A DNA stretch of 64,000 nucleotides. Source: Actimicrobium sp034313845. Its GTDB lineage: Bacteria; Pseudomonadota; Gammaproteobacteria; Burkholderiales; Burkholderiaceae_D. The position numbers and the translations under genes are program-made. The DNA is taken from the NCBI RefSeq assembly GCF_034313845.1, contig NZ_JAVIWN010000004.1; one strand, written 5' to 3'. Of this stretch, positions 23,450-32,820 are shown in pieces. Below the pieces are notes generated by a model. That model was not told where the DNA came from and searched no databases. It saw only the letters and a list, made by a program, of their open reading frames with translations. Within the stretch, counting starts at the first letter, position 1. Each line of letters begins with the position of its first letter.

Positions 23450-25753
23450 TCAGGCGACTGGTTTTTTCCCCAGCGCCTTGAGCAAGGCAGCAGGCCGCAT
23501 CGGCAAGTCGCGCAAGCGCACGCCGACGGCAGCGTGAATCGCATTGGCAATCGCCGGACCGACGACGGTGGTCGGTGGTTCGCCCATGCCGGTGGCCGTC
23601 TCGGTGCTGGTGACGAACTCGATGTCCATCTCCGGCACGTCGGCCATGCGCAGCGGCGTGTAGGTGCCGAGATTGGTGTCGCGGACTTCGCCGTTGACGA
23701 ACTCGGTTCCCTCGAACAGCGCCATGCTCATGCCCCACAACGCCCCGCCCTCGGCCTGGGCCAGCGCGCCATCCGGATGGATGATGGTTCCGGCATCAAT
23801 GACCATGAACAGCTTGACGACCTTCACGTCGCCGGTGGTGCTGTCGACCTTCACGCGGGCCACGCAGGCAGTCCAGGTCGGCATGTCGCGTTCCTGGCCA
23901 AACGTGCTGGCGATACCGAGTCCGGTACCGGCCGGCATTGCCGTGCCCCAGCCGGCTTTTTCCGCAACGCGACGCAACACATGTGCCATCCGTGCGGCAC
24001 CACCCACAGCGGCCGGTGCACTGCCGGCGTTCTTGCCGCTACCATCGAGTAGCGCCAGACGGAACGCCAGCGGATCAACCTTGGTGGCAAAGGCCGCTTC
24101 GTCGAGGAAACTCTCGACGGCCCAGTTGGTCCAGCCCGGTCCGACCGAGCGCAACCAGCCCGGACGGAACGTGCTGTTGGCCAGATCATTCGAGATCGCC
24201 CGCACGCGATGCGCGCCGACCGTGTACCAGTGATCGGCACCGGAAATAGCAAACGGATCGTACGGCTCGCCGTTCTTGCCCTTAGGCATGAAGGCCGGCA
24301 CCATCACTTGCGTTGGCCAGCCCGCACTGGCGTGGTGTTCCATCGCCGTGACCGTGCCCTTGTCGTCAAAGGCCATGCGCAAACGCTGGGCAGAGGCCGA
24401 GCGCGGCGAGTCAAAGCGGGCATCATCGGGACGGGTACAGATCATCTTGACCGGACGACCCATGGCCTTGGCAGCCAGCGCCGCAGGAATCGCGTAATCA
24501 CCATTGAGCCGGCGACCGAAACCGCCACCGAGCAAGTAGGTGTGCATCATCACTTTGGCTTCCGGTACGCCGAGGGCTTTTGCCAACGTTGGCAACGCCA
24601 GCGATTGCCACTGGTTGCCGGTGTGGATATGCCAGATGCCGTCTTTTTCAAGCGCCAGCGCATTGACCGGTTCGAGCTGGAAATGCAGCACGGTGCTGGT
24701 TGAGTAGTTGTGTTCGATGCGGGTACTCGCTTTTGCGAACGCGGCTTCGACGCCGTCGTCGGCGACCACCAGCGAACCTTTCGAGGCATCCCCGATCAGC
24801 TTGCTGGCATGCGCCAGAATGTCGGCTTCCGACACCTTGGCGGCGGCACCGGCACGCCACTTGATGACGACCAGATCCGCTGCGCGAATGGCTGCTGCGT
24901 AGGAATCGGCAAACACCATGACCCAGCCCGGTACCGTGTTCGACGGATCCTTGAGGGCAACTGACTTGATGTAACCCTTGACCTTGCGGGCCGCGCTATC
25001 GTCGATCGACACCACGCTCGACCCGTAGCGGGTTGGCGGGATACGCGGACGGGCATAGACCATTCCTTCAACGACGGCATCAATACCGTAAATTGCTGCG
25101 CCATTGGTCTTGGATGGCACGTCGATGGCTTGCACGTCGCGACCGATCAGGCGGCGCTGGTCTGGTGTTTTCAGGACGATGGCTTTCAAGGCATCGGGCG
25201 TGAAGGTGCGACCGAGCTTGCCGGTACGGACGATCTCGGCGTACGTGATCGACTTGGTACCAGCCGTGATGACGCCGTCGCGGGCCTGGCAATCGGCGGC
25301 GTTGACATCGAGCAGACGGGCTGCCTCGTCGATCAACGCGATGCGACCGGCAGCACCGGCACGACTGAGCGGATCAAAACTCTGCCACACCGACCAGCTA
25401 CCGCCGGTGATCATCATGCCCCACTTCGGATCGGTGTCGACGTAGTTCAGGCGCACCGATGACCAGCTCACTTCGAGCTCGTCGGCGACGATGCGCGCCA
25501 GCGCGGTACCGATGTGCTGGCCCATTTCAGCCTTGGCGATGTTGACGGTGACGATACCGTCGCGGTCGATCTGGAACCAGATAGTCGGATCGAATACCGG
25601 CGCGTCAACACTGCCTGCCTGACCGGCAGCCAGGGCCAGAGTCGGGCTCAGGAACGCCATCGTGAAACTGGTGCCGGCAGCGGCAATCATGAAACTGCGA
25701 CGGCTCAATGAACCGGGTGCTTGCTGCTGTTGTTTGATGAGTTGATCAAGCAC
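23450..25753 (-). CDS. iorB: Mo hydroxylase large subunit, isoquinoline 1-oxidoreductase beta type
   Basis: A 767-residue protein of the IorB/aldehyde-oxidase branch of the xanthine oxidase family. It begins with a Tat signal (SRRSFMIAAAGTSF, about 18-31), so the folded cofactor-loaded enzyme is exported. The molybdopterin-binding segments (LLGGGFGRRLNGDY about 365-380) and the C-terminal MGEPPTTVVGPAIANAI with the catalytic Glu are present. It lacks the CO-specific CSFR loop. The substrate is likely an N-heterocycle or aldehyde, not determinable here. It overlaps iorA by eight bases and converges on rcoM. Confidence 0.85.
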   Translation of the reverse strand: MLDQLIKQQQQAPGSLSRRSFMIAAAGTSFTMAFLSPTLALAAGQAGSVDAPVFDPTIWFQIDRDGIVTVNIAKAEMGQHIGTALARIVADELEVSWSSVRLNYVDTDPKWGMMITGGSWSVWQSFDPLSRAGAAGRIALIDEAARLLDVNAADCQARDGVITAGTKSITYAEIVRTGKLGRTFTPDALKAIVLKTPDQRRLIGRDVQAIDVPSKTNGAAIYGIDAVVEGMVYARPRIPPTRYGSSVVSIDDSAARKVKGYIKSVALKDPSNTVPGWVMVFADSYAAAIRAADLVVIKWRAGAAAKVSEADILAHASKLIGDASKGSLVVADDGVEAAFAKASTRIEHNYSTSTVLHFQLEPVNALALEKDGIWHIHTGNQWQSLALPTLAKALGVPEAKVMMHTYLLGGGFGRRLNGDYAIPAALAAKAMGRPVKMICTRPDDARFDSPRSASAQRLRMAFDDKGTVTAMEHHASAGWPTQVMVPAFMPKGKNGEPYDPFAISGADHWYTVGAHRVRAISNDLANSTFRPGWLRSVGPGWTNWAVESFLDEAAFATKVDPLAFRLALLDGSGKNAGSAPAAVGGAARMAHVLRRVAEKAGWGTAMPAGTGLGIASTFGQERDMPTWTACVARVKVDSTTGDVKVVKLFMVIDAGTIIHPDGALAQAEGGALWGMSMALFEGTEFVNGEVRDTNLGTYTPLRMADVPEMDIEFVTSTETATGMGEPPTTVVGPAIANAIHAAVGVRLRDLPMRPAALLKALGKKPVA

Positions 25754-26216
25754 GGGGAGCTCCCTTCATGTCGGCGGCGGCAAGCTTGATGGCTTTGCGG
25801 ATGCGCACGTAGGCCATGCAGCGGCACAGATTGCCGCTCATGACCGCATCGATGTTGGCGTCGGTCGGCTCCGGAAAATCATTGAGCAGCGTCGCCGCCT
25901 GCATGATCTGACCCGACTGGCAGTAGCCGCATTGCGGTGCCTGCGTGGCGATCCAGGCTTTCTGCAGCGGATGCTGGCCATCGGTAGACAAGCCTTCGAT
26001 GGTCGTGATCGCGGCATCGGCGACGACGCTGATCGGGGTGATACACGAACGGATTGCGCGCCCATTGAGGTGGACAGTACACGCGCCGCACATGCCGATG
26101 CCGCAACCAAACTTGGTACCCTTCATGCCGATTTCGTCGCGGATCACCCATAGCAACGGGGTAACGGGATCAACCGCGGTGACAATGGCTTTGCCATTGA
26201 CGGTAAATGTAGTCAT
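25746..26216 (-). CDS. iorA: Mo hydroxylase small [2Fe-2S] subunit, IorA type
   Basis: A 156-residue iron-sulfur subunit with the ferredoxin cysteines in GCGIGMCGACTVHLNG (about 41-56) and the second cluster in QCGYCQSGQIM ... GNLCRCMAYVRI. Size and order (small subunit first, then the large one with a Tat signal) match isoquinoline 1-oxidoreductase IorAB and related periplasmic aldehyde oxidases, which lack an FAD subunit. The partner travels through Tat with IorB. I start at ATG 26216 (MTTFTVNGKA); an in-frame extension of 35 codons is not conserved. Confidence 0.88.
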   Translation of the reverse strand: MTTFTVNGKAIVTAVDPVTPLLWVIRDEIGMKGTKFGCGIGMCGACTVHLNGRAIRSCITPISVVADAAITTIEGLSTDGQHPLQKAWIATQAPQCGYCQSGQIMQAATLLNDFPEPTDANIDAVMSGNLCRCMAYVRIRKAIKLAAADMKGAPRA

Positions 26217-26404
26217 GTTGGTTTCACTTTTTAAAAAAAGGGGAGAAGCCCTTTCAGGCCAGGAGATTCTTTCTTGCAAGGACAATACTGAAAAAACAGG
26301 TACAGCGCCTATGCTGCGCAACGCTCACCGTCAGCGATGCGCGAAGTTATTCGCATGCTAAAAAGAAATGAACGTGCTGTCTGTTAGCCAGCGCTCAGAG
26401 CGTT

Positions 26405-27661
26405 CTAATCGGCAAGAAACATTTGCTGCAAGTCGTTCAAAAAGCGCTGGCCGAGCAGCGTTGGCCGGATGGTTTTGTGATCGCGATACAGCAAGCCTTT
26501 TGTCTCGGCCGCCTGCAACGCCGATTCGACCGCATTGAGCCCAAGCCCGGTGCGTTCGGCAAACAGATTGACCTCGAAGCCGCTGGTCAGGCGCAAGGTG
26601 TTGAGCATGAATTCAAAGCCGAGCTCGCCACGCGGGATTTCGTTTTCTTCCTGAATCGCACTGCCACGCGCCATGTTTTCCATGTAGGACTTGGGCTGCT
26701 TGAAGCGGGCCTGACGGATGATCCTGTGCGGAAATGACAGCTTGGAATGCGCACCGGCACCGACACCAAGATAATCACCGAACTGCCAGTAATTGAGATT
26801 GTGGCGCGACTGCCGCCCGGCTTGTGCATAGGCCGAGACCTCGTAATGCTGGTAACCGCCCGCGCCGGTTTCGGCGGCGATCATATCCTGCATGTCGGCA
26901 CTGAGGTCGTCATCGGGCAATGCGGGCGGGAACTTCGCAAACACCGTATTCGGTTCCATCGTCAGGTGGTACAGCGACAGATGCGGCGGCGCAAAGCCAA
27001 GCGCGGTACGGATGTCGCGCGTCGCTTGTTCCAGCGTTTGCGACGGCAGCGCGTACATCAGATCGAGGTTGAAATTGTCGAAGGTCGACTGCGCGATTTC
27101 GACGGCACGACGGGCTTCGTCGTGATCGTGGATACGGCCCAGCGCACGCAGATGCTCGGCATTGAAACTCTGGATACCGATCGACAAACGGTTGATCCCA
27201 CTGGCCCGGAAGCTGCGAAATTTTTCAACTTCAAAGGTGCCCGGATTGGCTTCCATCGTGATCTCGGCGGCACCATCGAGCGGCAGCAGCGTACGCACGT
27301 CGGACATCAACCGGTCGAGTCCGGCTGCCGACATCAGACTCGGTGTACCGCCGCCGATGAAGATCGTATAAATCTTGCGGCCCCAGATCAGCGGCAACGC
27401 GCTTTCGAGATCGGCGCGCACGGCGTCGAGATAGGCTTCCTCCGGAAAACCGGAGTGCGATTGTCCGGCGACTTCATGCGAATTGAAATCGCAGTACGGA
27501 CATTTTTTGACGCACCACGGAAAGTGGATATACAGCGCCAGTGGCGGCAGCGCCGACAGGTTCAGGATGCCGGGACGCAGGTAGGCATTGGCTGCCGTCG
27601 CGGCATCGGCGACCGGCACGGCGGCCACGCGCGCCTGCCCGATGGGAATGATAGGGATCAT
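26405..27661 (-). CDS. hemW: HemW-like radical SAM protein
   Basis: A 418-residue radical SAM protein with the cluster motif CVKKCPYC (Cx3CxxC, about 51-58), GGGTPS near 110 and the C-terminal HemN_C domain (LGFEFMLNTLRLTSGF). HemW binds haem and helps deliver it; it was long annotated as oxygen-independent coproporphyrinogen oxidase. The typical LPPLALYIHFPWC start of the conserved part lies at about 38-50, so the first 35 residues are an extension of uncertain meaning. It is the last gene of a run stk-ppp-rph-rdgB-hemW. Confidence 0.9.
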   Translation of the reverse strand: MIPIIPIGQARVAAVPVADAATAANAYLRPGILNLSALPPLALYIHFPWCVKKCPYCDFNSHEVAGQSHSGFPEEAYLDAVRADLESALPLIWGRKIYTIFIGGGTPSLMSAAGLDRLMSDVRTLLPLDGAAEITMEANPGTFEVEKFRSFRASGINRLSIGIQSFNAEHLRALGRIHDHDEARRAVEIAQSTFDNFNLDLMYALPSQTLEQATRDIRTALGFAPPHLSLYHLTMEPNTVFAKFPPALPDDDLSADMQDMIAAETGAGGYQHYEVSAYAQAGRQSRHNLNYWQFGDYLGVGAGAHSKLSFPHRIIRQARFKQPKSYMENMARGSAIQEENEIPRGELGFEFMLNTLRLTSGFEVNLFAERTGLGLNAVESALQAAETKGLLYRDHKTIRPTLLGQRFLNDLQQMFLAD

Positions 27662-27666
27662 CGTAA

Positions 27667-28263
27667 TTATCGTAATTTGGCGAGCAGCTCGCGCAGCGCC
27701 TGGGCCCGGTGCGAGTGCTGGTTCTTTTCTGCCGCACCGAGTTCGGCGGCGGTCTTGCCGAGGCCATCGACCTCGAAATGGGCGTCGTAACCGAAGCCGT
27801 TACTGCCACGCGGATCGGCCACGATGGTACCGTTCCAGCGGCCATCGGCAATCACCGGTTGCGGATCATCGGCATGGCGCACATAGACCAGCACGCAGTA
27901 GTAGTAGGCCGATTTGTCGGCATGCGCTTGCAGGTCGGCGATCAGTTTTTCGCTGTTGCGGGCATCCGATTTCTGCGCACCGGCATAGCGCGCCGATTGC
28001 ACACCGGGCTGGCCGCCGAGCGCATTGACGCACACGCCAGAGTCGTCCGCCAGCGCCGGCAAGCCGGTCAGGCGCGCTGCGTGACGGGCTTTTTCAAGCG
28101 CGTTTTCGACGAAGGTGTGGAACGGCTCATCGGCTTCCGGCACCCCGAATTCACCTTGCGGACGTACATCAAATCCGATCGTCGCCAGTAGCGCGCCGAA
28201 CTCGGCCAGCTTGCCGGGATTGTTCGAGGCGAGGACCAGTTTGCTTTTCAGCCTGTCGGTCAT
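27667..28263 (-). CDS. rdgB: RdgB/HAM1 non-canonical purine NTP pyrophosphatase
   Basis: A 198-residue house-cleaning enzyme that hydrolyses ITP, dITP and XTP to monophosphates so they are not built into nucleic acids. Family marks are LVLASNNPGKLAEF (about 9-22), the ALADDSGVCVNALGGQPGVQSARYAG loop divided over 70-95, and GSNGFGYDAHFEV near 153-165. Length is standard. The ATG at 28263 overlaps the rph stop (ATGA type), so the two are coupled, and hemW follows after five bases. Confidence 0.95.
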   Translation of the reverse strand: MTDRLKSKLVLASNNPGKLAEFGALLATIGFDVRPQGEFGVPEADEPFHTFVENALEKARHAARLTGLPALADDSGVCVNALGGQPGVQSARYAGAQKSDARNSEKLIADLQAHADKSAYYYCVLVYVRHADDPQPVIADGRWNGTIVADPRGSNGFGYDAHFEVDGLGKTAAELGAAEKNQHSHRAQALRELLAKLR

Positions 28264-28994
28264 GCAGCCAAGCCCAGTTCGCGGCGTTGCAGCGCAATCA
28301 GGTCGCGGATACCGCCATCGGCAAGGTCGAGCAACTGGTTCATCGTGGCGCGATCGAATGCCGCACCTTCGGCGGTGCCCTGCACTTCGATGAAGTCACC
28401 GGCGTCGGTCATGACGACGTTCATGTCAGTGTCGCAGGTCGAGTCTTCGTCGTAATCGAGATCCAGCACCGGCAGGCCCTGGTACACACCCACCGAGATC
28501 GCCGCAACGAAATGCTTGAGCGGGATCGCAGCGAGCACACCGGCGTCGACCAGCTTCGCAAACGCATCATGTGCCGCGACCATGGCACCCGTAATTGACG
28601 CGGTGCGTGTGCCGCCATCGGCCTGGATCACGTCGCAATCCAGATGCAGCGTGCGCTCGCCAAACGCCGACAGATCAAACGCGGCGCGCAACGAACGACC
28701 GATCAGACGCTGGATTTCCTGGGTCCGGCCGGACTGTTTTCCCTTGGCCGCTTCGCGCGCCATGCGCGTGTGGGTCGAGCGCGGCAACATGCCGTATTCG
28801 GCCGTCATCCAGCCCTGCCCCTTGCCTTTCAAAAATCCAGGCACCTTGTCTTCGATGCTGGCGGTACAGATAACCTTGGTGTCACCGAATTCGATCAGGA
28901 CCGATCCTTCGGCATGTTTGGTGTAATGGCGCGTGATGCGCACCGGACGCAATGCATCCGCGTTACGGGCGCTGGGACGAACTGGAAACGACAT
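28260..28994 (-). CDS. rph: Ribonuclease PH
   Basis: A 244-residue 3'-5' phosphorolytic exoribonuclease that trims tRNA 3' ends. It begins with the family pattern MSFPVRPSARNADALRPVRITRHYTKHAEGSVLIEFGDTKV in pieces, and shows the RNase PH core motifs KGKGQGWMTAEYGMLPRST (broken over about 54-72), RTQEIQRLIGRSLRA and DCDVIQADGGTRTASITGA. Length is normal. It lies between a PP2C phosphatase gene (six bases upstream) and rdgB (overlap). Confidence 0.96.
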   Translation of the reverse strand: MSFPVRPSARNADALRPVRITRHYTKHAEGSVLIEFGDTKVICTASIEDKVPGFLKGKGQGWMTAEYGMLPRSTHTRMAREAAKGKQSGRTQEIQRLIGRSLRAAFDLSAFGERTLHLDCDVIQADGGTRTASITGAMVAAHDAFAKLVDAGVLAAIPLKHFVAAISVGVYQGLPVLDLDYDEDSTCDTDMNVVMTDAGDFIEVQGTAEGAAFDRATMNQLLDLADGGIRDLIALQRRELGLAA

Positions 28995-29000
28995 AGGAAC

Positions 29001-29942
29001 TCAATTCTTGGGAAGAATACCTGCAGATTTTTCAATGGAGCACCGAATTTCTTCGATGGCTTTTTCTATTGCGCCGTCGTCATAGATATCGACCTGACCA
29101 TCGATCGAACCGGCATCGGACTGCAATGTAGGCTGGATTGTCGTGGTCATATCGCCTGGCATCAGGACGTTGGTGGTGATGCTGTTGGGGTCGGCCAGGC
29201 TGGAACCGCTTTCCCACATCATCGCCAATGCGGTGACATTATCGCTGTTCTTGCCGGCGATGCTGGTGGCGCTGTTGATCAACTCCGGAATAGCCCGCAC
29301 GATCGTGTTGTTTTGCAAGCTGTGCGTCAGTACGTTATCAGGCAACACGCCCCACAAACCGTCGGAACACAGCAAGATCACGTCACCTGCCTGCAGACTG
29401 GCACGTCGCGAAATTTCGACGATGGGCAGGTTGGGCGCACCGAGACAATTGAACAGTTTGTTGCGATCGGGATGCGTGGCACGCTCCGATGGATCGGCAC
29501 GGCCTTGCGCGATTAGCGTTTCGATCTGCGAATGGTCGCGCGTGCGCGCCAGAAGCTGACCATCGCGCATCCAGTACAACCGCGAGTCGCCGCAGTGCGC
29601 CCAGAACGCGGTGTTGTGCTGGACCAGACACGCGACGATGGTGGTACGCGGCGTTTCCGGCATGCCTTGCGTGACACGGTAGCGGTGGATTTCGCGGTGG
29701 GCAGCGAAGAAACTGTCTTCAAGAAAGCGTTCAGGCTTCTTGATATACGCCTTGGCAAGCTGTTGAAACAACGAACCGATCGTCTCCATCGCAATGGTCG
29801 CGGCGATTTCGCCATGCAGGTGTCCGCCCATTCCATCGGCCAGCAACAGGAGCAAGGCATCGCGCGTATAGCTGTAGCCCATCCGGTCCTGGTTGACTTT
29901 GCGGCCGCCAATCTGGCTTTCCTGAAAAACAGAGAATCGCAT
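29001..29942 (-). CDS. PP2C-type Ser/Thr protein phosphatase
   Basis: A 313-residue PP2C phosphatase. Metal-binding motifs are visible: NQDRMG near 17-22, LLADGMGGHLHGE near 33-45, ILLCSDGLWG near 190-199 and NSDNVTALAM near 233-242. It removes phosphate from Ser/Thr, usually opposing the kinase encoded next to it, and that kinase gene lies 44 bases upstream. I start at ATG 29942; the open frame extends further into the kinase gene without similarity. The C-terminal 60 residues are polar with no recognised domain. Confidence 0.9.
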   Translation of the reverse strand: MRFSVFQESQIGGRKVNQDRMGYSYTRDALLLLLADGMGGHLHGEIAATIAMETIGSLFQQLAKAYIKKPERFLEDSFFAAHREIHRYRVTQGMPETPRTTIVACLVQHNTAFWAHCGDSRLYWMRDGQLLARTRDHSQIETLIAQGRADPSERATHPDRNKLFNCLGAPNLPIVEISRRASLQAGDVILLCSDGLWGVLPDNVLTHSLQNNTIVRAIPELINSATSIAGKNSDNVTALAMMWESGSSLADPNSITTNVLMPGDMTTTIQPTLQSDAGSIDGQVDIYDDGAIEKAIEEIRCSIEKSAGILPKN

Positions 29943-29986
29943 TGTGAGCTCACAAAAAAAGAGAGGCCGGCTTTCAGGGCATCGTA

Positions 29987-30958
29987 TTAATTCGACGGCC
30001 CGTTTCCGCCAAATAAGCCTTTGAGACGATCGAGCGTGACACTGAATTTCCCGCTGGCTGATTTTTCCGGCACCGGCTCCTGCAACGCTTTTTGCAGCGC
30101 AAAGACACTTTGTGGCCGTTCCAGCGGATCGATCATCAGGCTCCAGCGGATCACCTGAATGAGTTCTGAAGAGTAGATACCTTCGAGCTTGTGCAGGTGA
30201 CCATCCATCTTGTCGTTGAGCTTGCGCTGGTCGGCCGGCTGTGGCGGCGCGCCGACCATACACGCAAACATCGAGGCCCCGATGCTGTAGCTGTCCGTCC
30301 ACGGACCCAGGTTGCCGTTCCTCGAATACAGCTCGGGTGGCGCAAAACCGGGCGTGTACATCGGATACAGCTTGGGCAGGTCGGTTTTCAACGTCTGTCG
30401 CGCCGCGCCGAAATCGAGCAGGATCGGCGTGCCATCGACACGCAAATAAATGTTGGCCGGCTTGAGGTCGAGATGCAACAGTTTGTTGGTGTGAACTTCG
30501 CGCAAGCCATTCATGACCTGGCTGAACATCTTGCGGATGAAGCGTTCCGAGACCAGGGGCTTTTCGCCCTTGTCGCGCCGGCGCAGGATGTGGTCCTGCA
30601 ACGAGCGTCCGGACTCGTACGCCATGACCATGTAGACCGTATCGTTAGCCCGAAAAAAATTGATGACGCTGACCACATTCGGGTGCGAGATACGCGCCAG
30701 TGCACGTCCCTCCTCGAAAAAGCATTTCAGCCCGATACGAAAGATCGGCAGGTTTTCCGGTGAGATGATTGGTGCCAGTTCGCCGGCTTCACGCAGCGCC
30801 AGCGAAGACGGCAGATACTCCTTGATCGCGACGGCGTTACCGTCTTCGTCATAGGCGAGGTAGACAATACTGAACCCACCGGAGGCGATCTTCTTTACAA
30901 TGCGGTAACCGGAAATCTCCAGTCCGTCAGGCAAAGGTGCATTGTTTTGTGCTGCCAT
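29987..30958 (-). CDS. Ser/Thr protein kinase (Hanks type)
   Basis: A 323-residue eukaryote-like kinase. Gly-rich loop IASGGFSIVYLAY (about 20-32) and the Lys in AIKEYLP (about 45-51), catalytic loop HLDLKPANIYL (about 160-170) and metal loop LLDFGAARQT are complete, so it should be active. No membrane helix or extracellular sensor domain follows, so it is a soluble kinase. With the adjacent phosphatase it forms a kinase-phosphatase pair. It is divergent from yicC. Its targets are not indicated by the neighbours. Confidence 0.92.
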   Translation of the reverse strand: MAAQNNAPLPDGLEISGYRIVKKIASGGFSIVYLAYDEDGNAVAIKEYLPSSLALREAGELAPIISPENLPIFRIGLKCFFEEGRALARISHPNVVSVINFFRANDTVYMVMAYESGRSLQDHILRRRDKGEKPLVSERFIRKMFSQVMNGLREVHTNKLLHLDLKPANIYLRVDGTPILLDFGAARQTLKTDLPKLYPMYTPGFAPPELYSRNGNLGPWTDSYSIGASMFACMVGAPPQPADQRKLNDKMDGHLHKLEGIYSSELIQVIRWSLMIDPLERPQSVFALQKALQEPVPEKSASGKFSVTLDRLKGLFGGNGPSN

Positions 30959-31085
30959 GTTTTCCTAAAACTTTGTTGGCCGTACAGCAGCAAAAACCGC
31001 AGCCAGCAAACCGCCGGACCGCCGCCAGGTTCGGTAGATTGTGTGGACTTATCCCTTATTTGTAAAGTACAACCGAGGACTCAAT

Positions 31086-31997
31086 TTGGCTATCAGCAGC
31101 ATGACCGGTTATGCCGTCGTCACCCGTGAAACGTCCGGTGGCACCCTGACCATCGAAATCAAGAGCGTCAACTCGCGCTTTCTCGACCTGCAATTTCGCA
31201 TCAACGACGACCTGCGCGCCTTCGAGCCGATGTTGCGCGAAGCGATCATGGGTCGCCTGACGCGTGGCAAAGTGGAATGTCGTGTCAGCTTCGGCCGCAA
31301 GGCGGCCACCGGTGCAGCGCAACGCATCAACACCGAGCTGCTCAAATCGCTGGCGCTGTTGCAAGCGGAAGTGCGCTCGCAGGTTTCTTCAGCCACGCCC
31401 TTGTCGGTCGGAGAACTGTTGCGCTGGCCCGGCATGATTGAAGACGCCGAACTCGGTCAGGATACGTTACAGGCGGATGCGGCCGTCGCGATTGCCGATA
31501 CGATCACCGCCTTCATCGAATCGCGCGAACGCGAAGGCGCCGCGCTGGCCACGACACTGATCACGCGCATCACCGCGATGGATGACATCGTTCATCGCAT
31601 CGCGCCGCTGATTCCGAAAGTCATTGCCCAGTTCCAGCAGAAGTCCATCGAGCGCCTCGAAGAAGCGCTCGGCCTGGCACTGCAACAACCCGGCGCCGTC
31701 GCTAACCTGTCACGTGATGAAGTCATCGAGCGCATGCGTCAGGAAGTGACGTTGTACGGTATCCGCATTGATGTGGCCGAAGAACTGTCCCGCCTCGCCG
31801 CCCACCTCGACGAAACCCGGCACATTCTGAAGAAAGGCGGTCAGGTCGGCAAACGACTCGATTTCATGATGCAGGAACTCAATCGCGAAGCCAACACGGT
31901 CGGATCGAAAGCGGCACTGAAAGAACTGGCCGATGCCGCCATGGAACTGAAGCTACTGATCGACCAGATGCGCGAGCAGGTCCAGAATCTCGAATAA
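31086..31997 (+). CDS. yicC: YicC family endoribonuclease
   Basis: A 303-residue YicC family protein (ISSMTGYA start, YicC_N domain about 3-155, DUF1732 C-terminal domain with GKRLDFMMQELNREANTVGSKA near 255-280). YicC-type proteins are endoribonucleases that act on small RNAs in E. coli. I choose a TTG start at 31086 because GAGGA lies seven bases upstream and the sequence then reads as the usual N-terminus; an upstream ATG at 31041 would add an unrelated tail, and ATG 31101 would cut the motif. It is first in yicC-gmk-rpoZ-spoT. Confidence 0.92.
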   Translation: MAISSMTGYAVVTRETSGGTLTIEIKSVNSRFLDLQFRINDDLRAFEPMLREAIMGRLTRGKVECRVSFGRKAATGAAQRINTELLKSLALLQAEVRSQVSSATPLSVGELLRWPGMIEDAELGQDTLQADAAVAIADTITAFIESREREGAALATTLITRITAMDDIVHRIAPLIPKVIAQFQQKSIERLEEALGLALQQPGAVANLSRDEVIERMRQEVTLYGIRIDVAEELSRLAAHLDETRHILKKGGQVGKRLDFMMQELNREANTVGSKAALKELADAAMELKLLIDQMREQVQNLE

Positions 31998-32142
31998 GTG
32001 TTGCCACGAGTTGGCATTCAGCATGACTTGATAGCGGGAATGACTTTCTTTCGGCCCCATATCGTGTAGCCTGAAGTGGGCTTTATTTTCATCGTGTTGC
32101 GCCCGCCATCACAACAACCGTTTTACTTTTGGAACCTATCCT

Positions 32143-32787
32143 ATGCACGACGACAATACTTCCGCCGGTAGCCTGTTCATGGTGGTCGCCCCGTCGGGCG
32201 CCGGCAAATCGACGCTGGTCAACGCGCTGCTGGCCCGGGAGCCGGAGCTGAAACTCTCCATTTCGTACACCACGCGCCCGCCTCGACCCGGCGAACAGCA
32301 CGGTCGCGAGTATTACTTCACGACGGCAGAAGACTTCCTGGTACGACGCGATGCTGGCGAGTTCCTCGAATCTGCCGAAGTGCATGGTAACTATTACGGC
32401 ACCTCGCGCGTGATGATCGCCGACCAGATCCGGTCCGGCACCGACGTACTGCTGGAAATCGACTGGCAAGGCGCGCAACAGGTCAAGAAGCAATTCCCGT
32501 ACGGTGTCGGCATCTTTATCCTGCCGCCGTCGATCGATGCGCTGGAAGAGCGACTGAAAAAGCGCGGTCAGGACGAGCCACACATTATTACCCGCCGACT
32601 GCTGGCGGCAGGCAGCGAGATCGCGCATGCCGGCGAGTTTGAGTATGTTATTATCAATCAGGATTTTGCACGTGCTTTGGCAGATCTTGCTGCAATAGTT
32701 CAGGCGACCCGCTGCAGATTCTCGCAACAAGCCGCACGCAATCACTCTCTATTTGCCCAATTGGGCATTCACGCCGTCTCACATTAA
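32143..32787 (+). CDS. gmk: Guanylate kinase
   Basis: A 214-residue guanylate kinase that converts GMP to GDP. The P-loop is VVAPSGAGKSTLVNALL (about 10-26), the GMP-binding segment SISYTTRPPRPGE (about 41-53) and GREYYFTT (about 56-63). Length is standard. It is 145 bases downstream of yicC and directly ahead of rpoZ and spoT, so guanine nucleotide synthesis, RNA polymerase and ppGpp metabolism are grouped. Confidence 0.97.
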   Translation: MHDDNTSAGSLFMVVAPSGAGKSTLVNALLAREPELKLSISYTTRPPRPGEQHGREYYFTTAEDFLVRRDAGEFLESAEVHGNYYGTSRVMIADQIRSGTDVLLEIDWQGAQQVKKQFPYGVGIFILPPSIDALEERLKKRGQDEPHIITRRLLAAGSEIAHAGEFEYVIINQDFARALADLAAIVQATRCRFSQQAARNHSLFAQLGIHAVSH

Positions 32788-32820
32788 CACTGCATACCAC
32801 TACATTTTCAGGAGCACCCC

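Noticed and set aside
29943..30302. 120-codon N-terminal extension of the PP2C gene
   Set aside because: It overlaps the kinase gene out of frame and resembles nothing; the PP2C motif starts right after ATG 29942.
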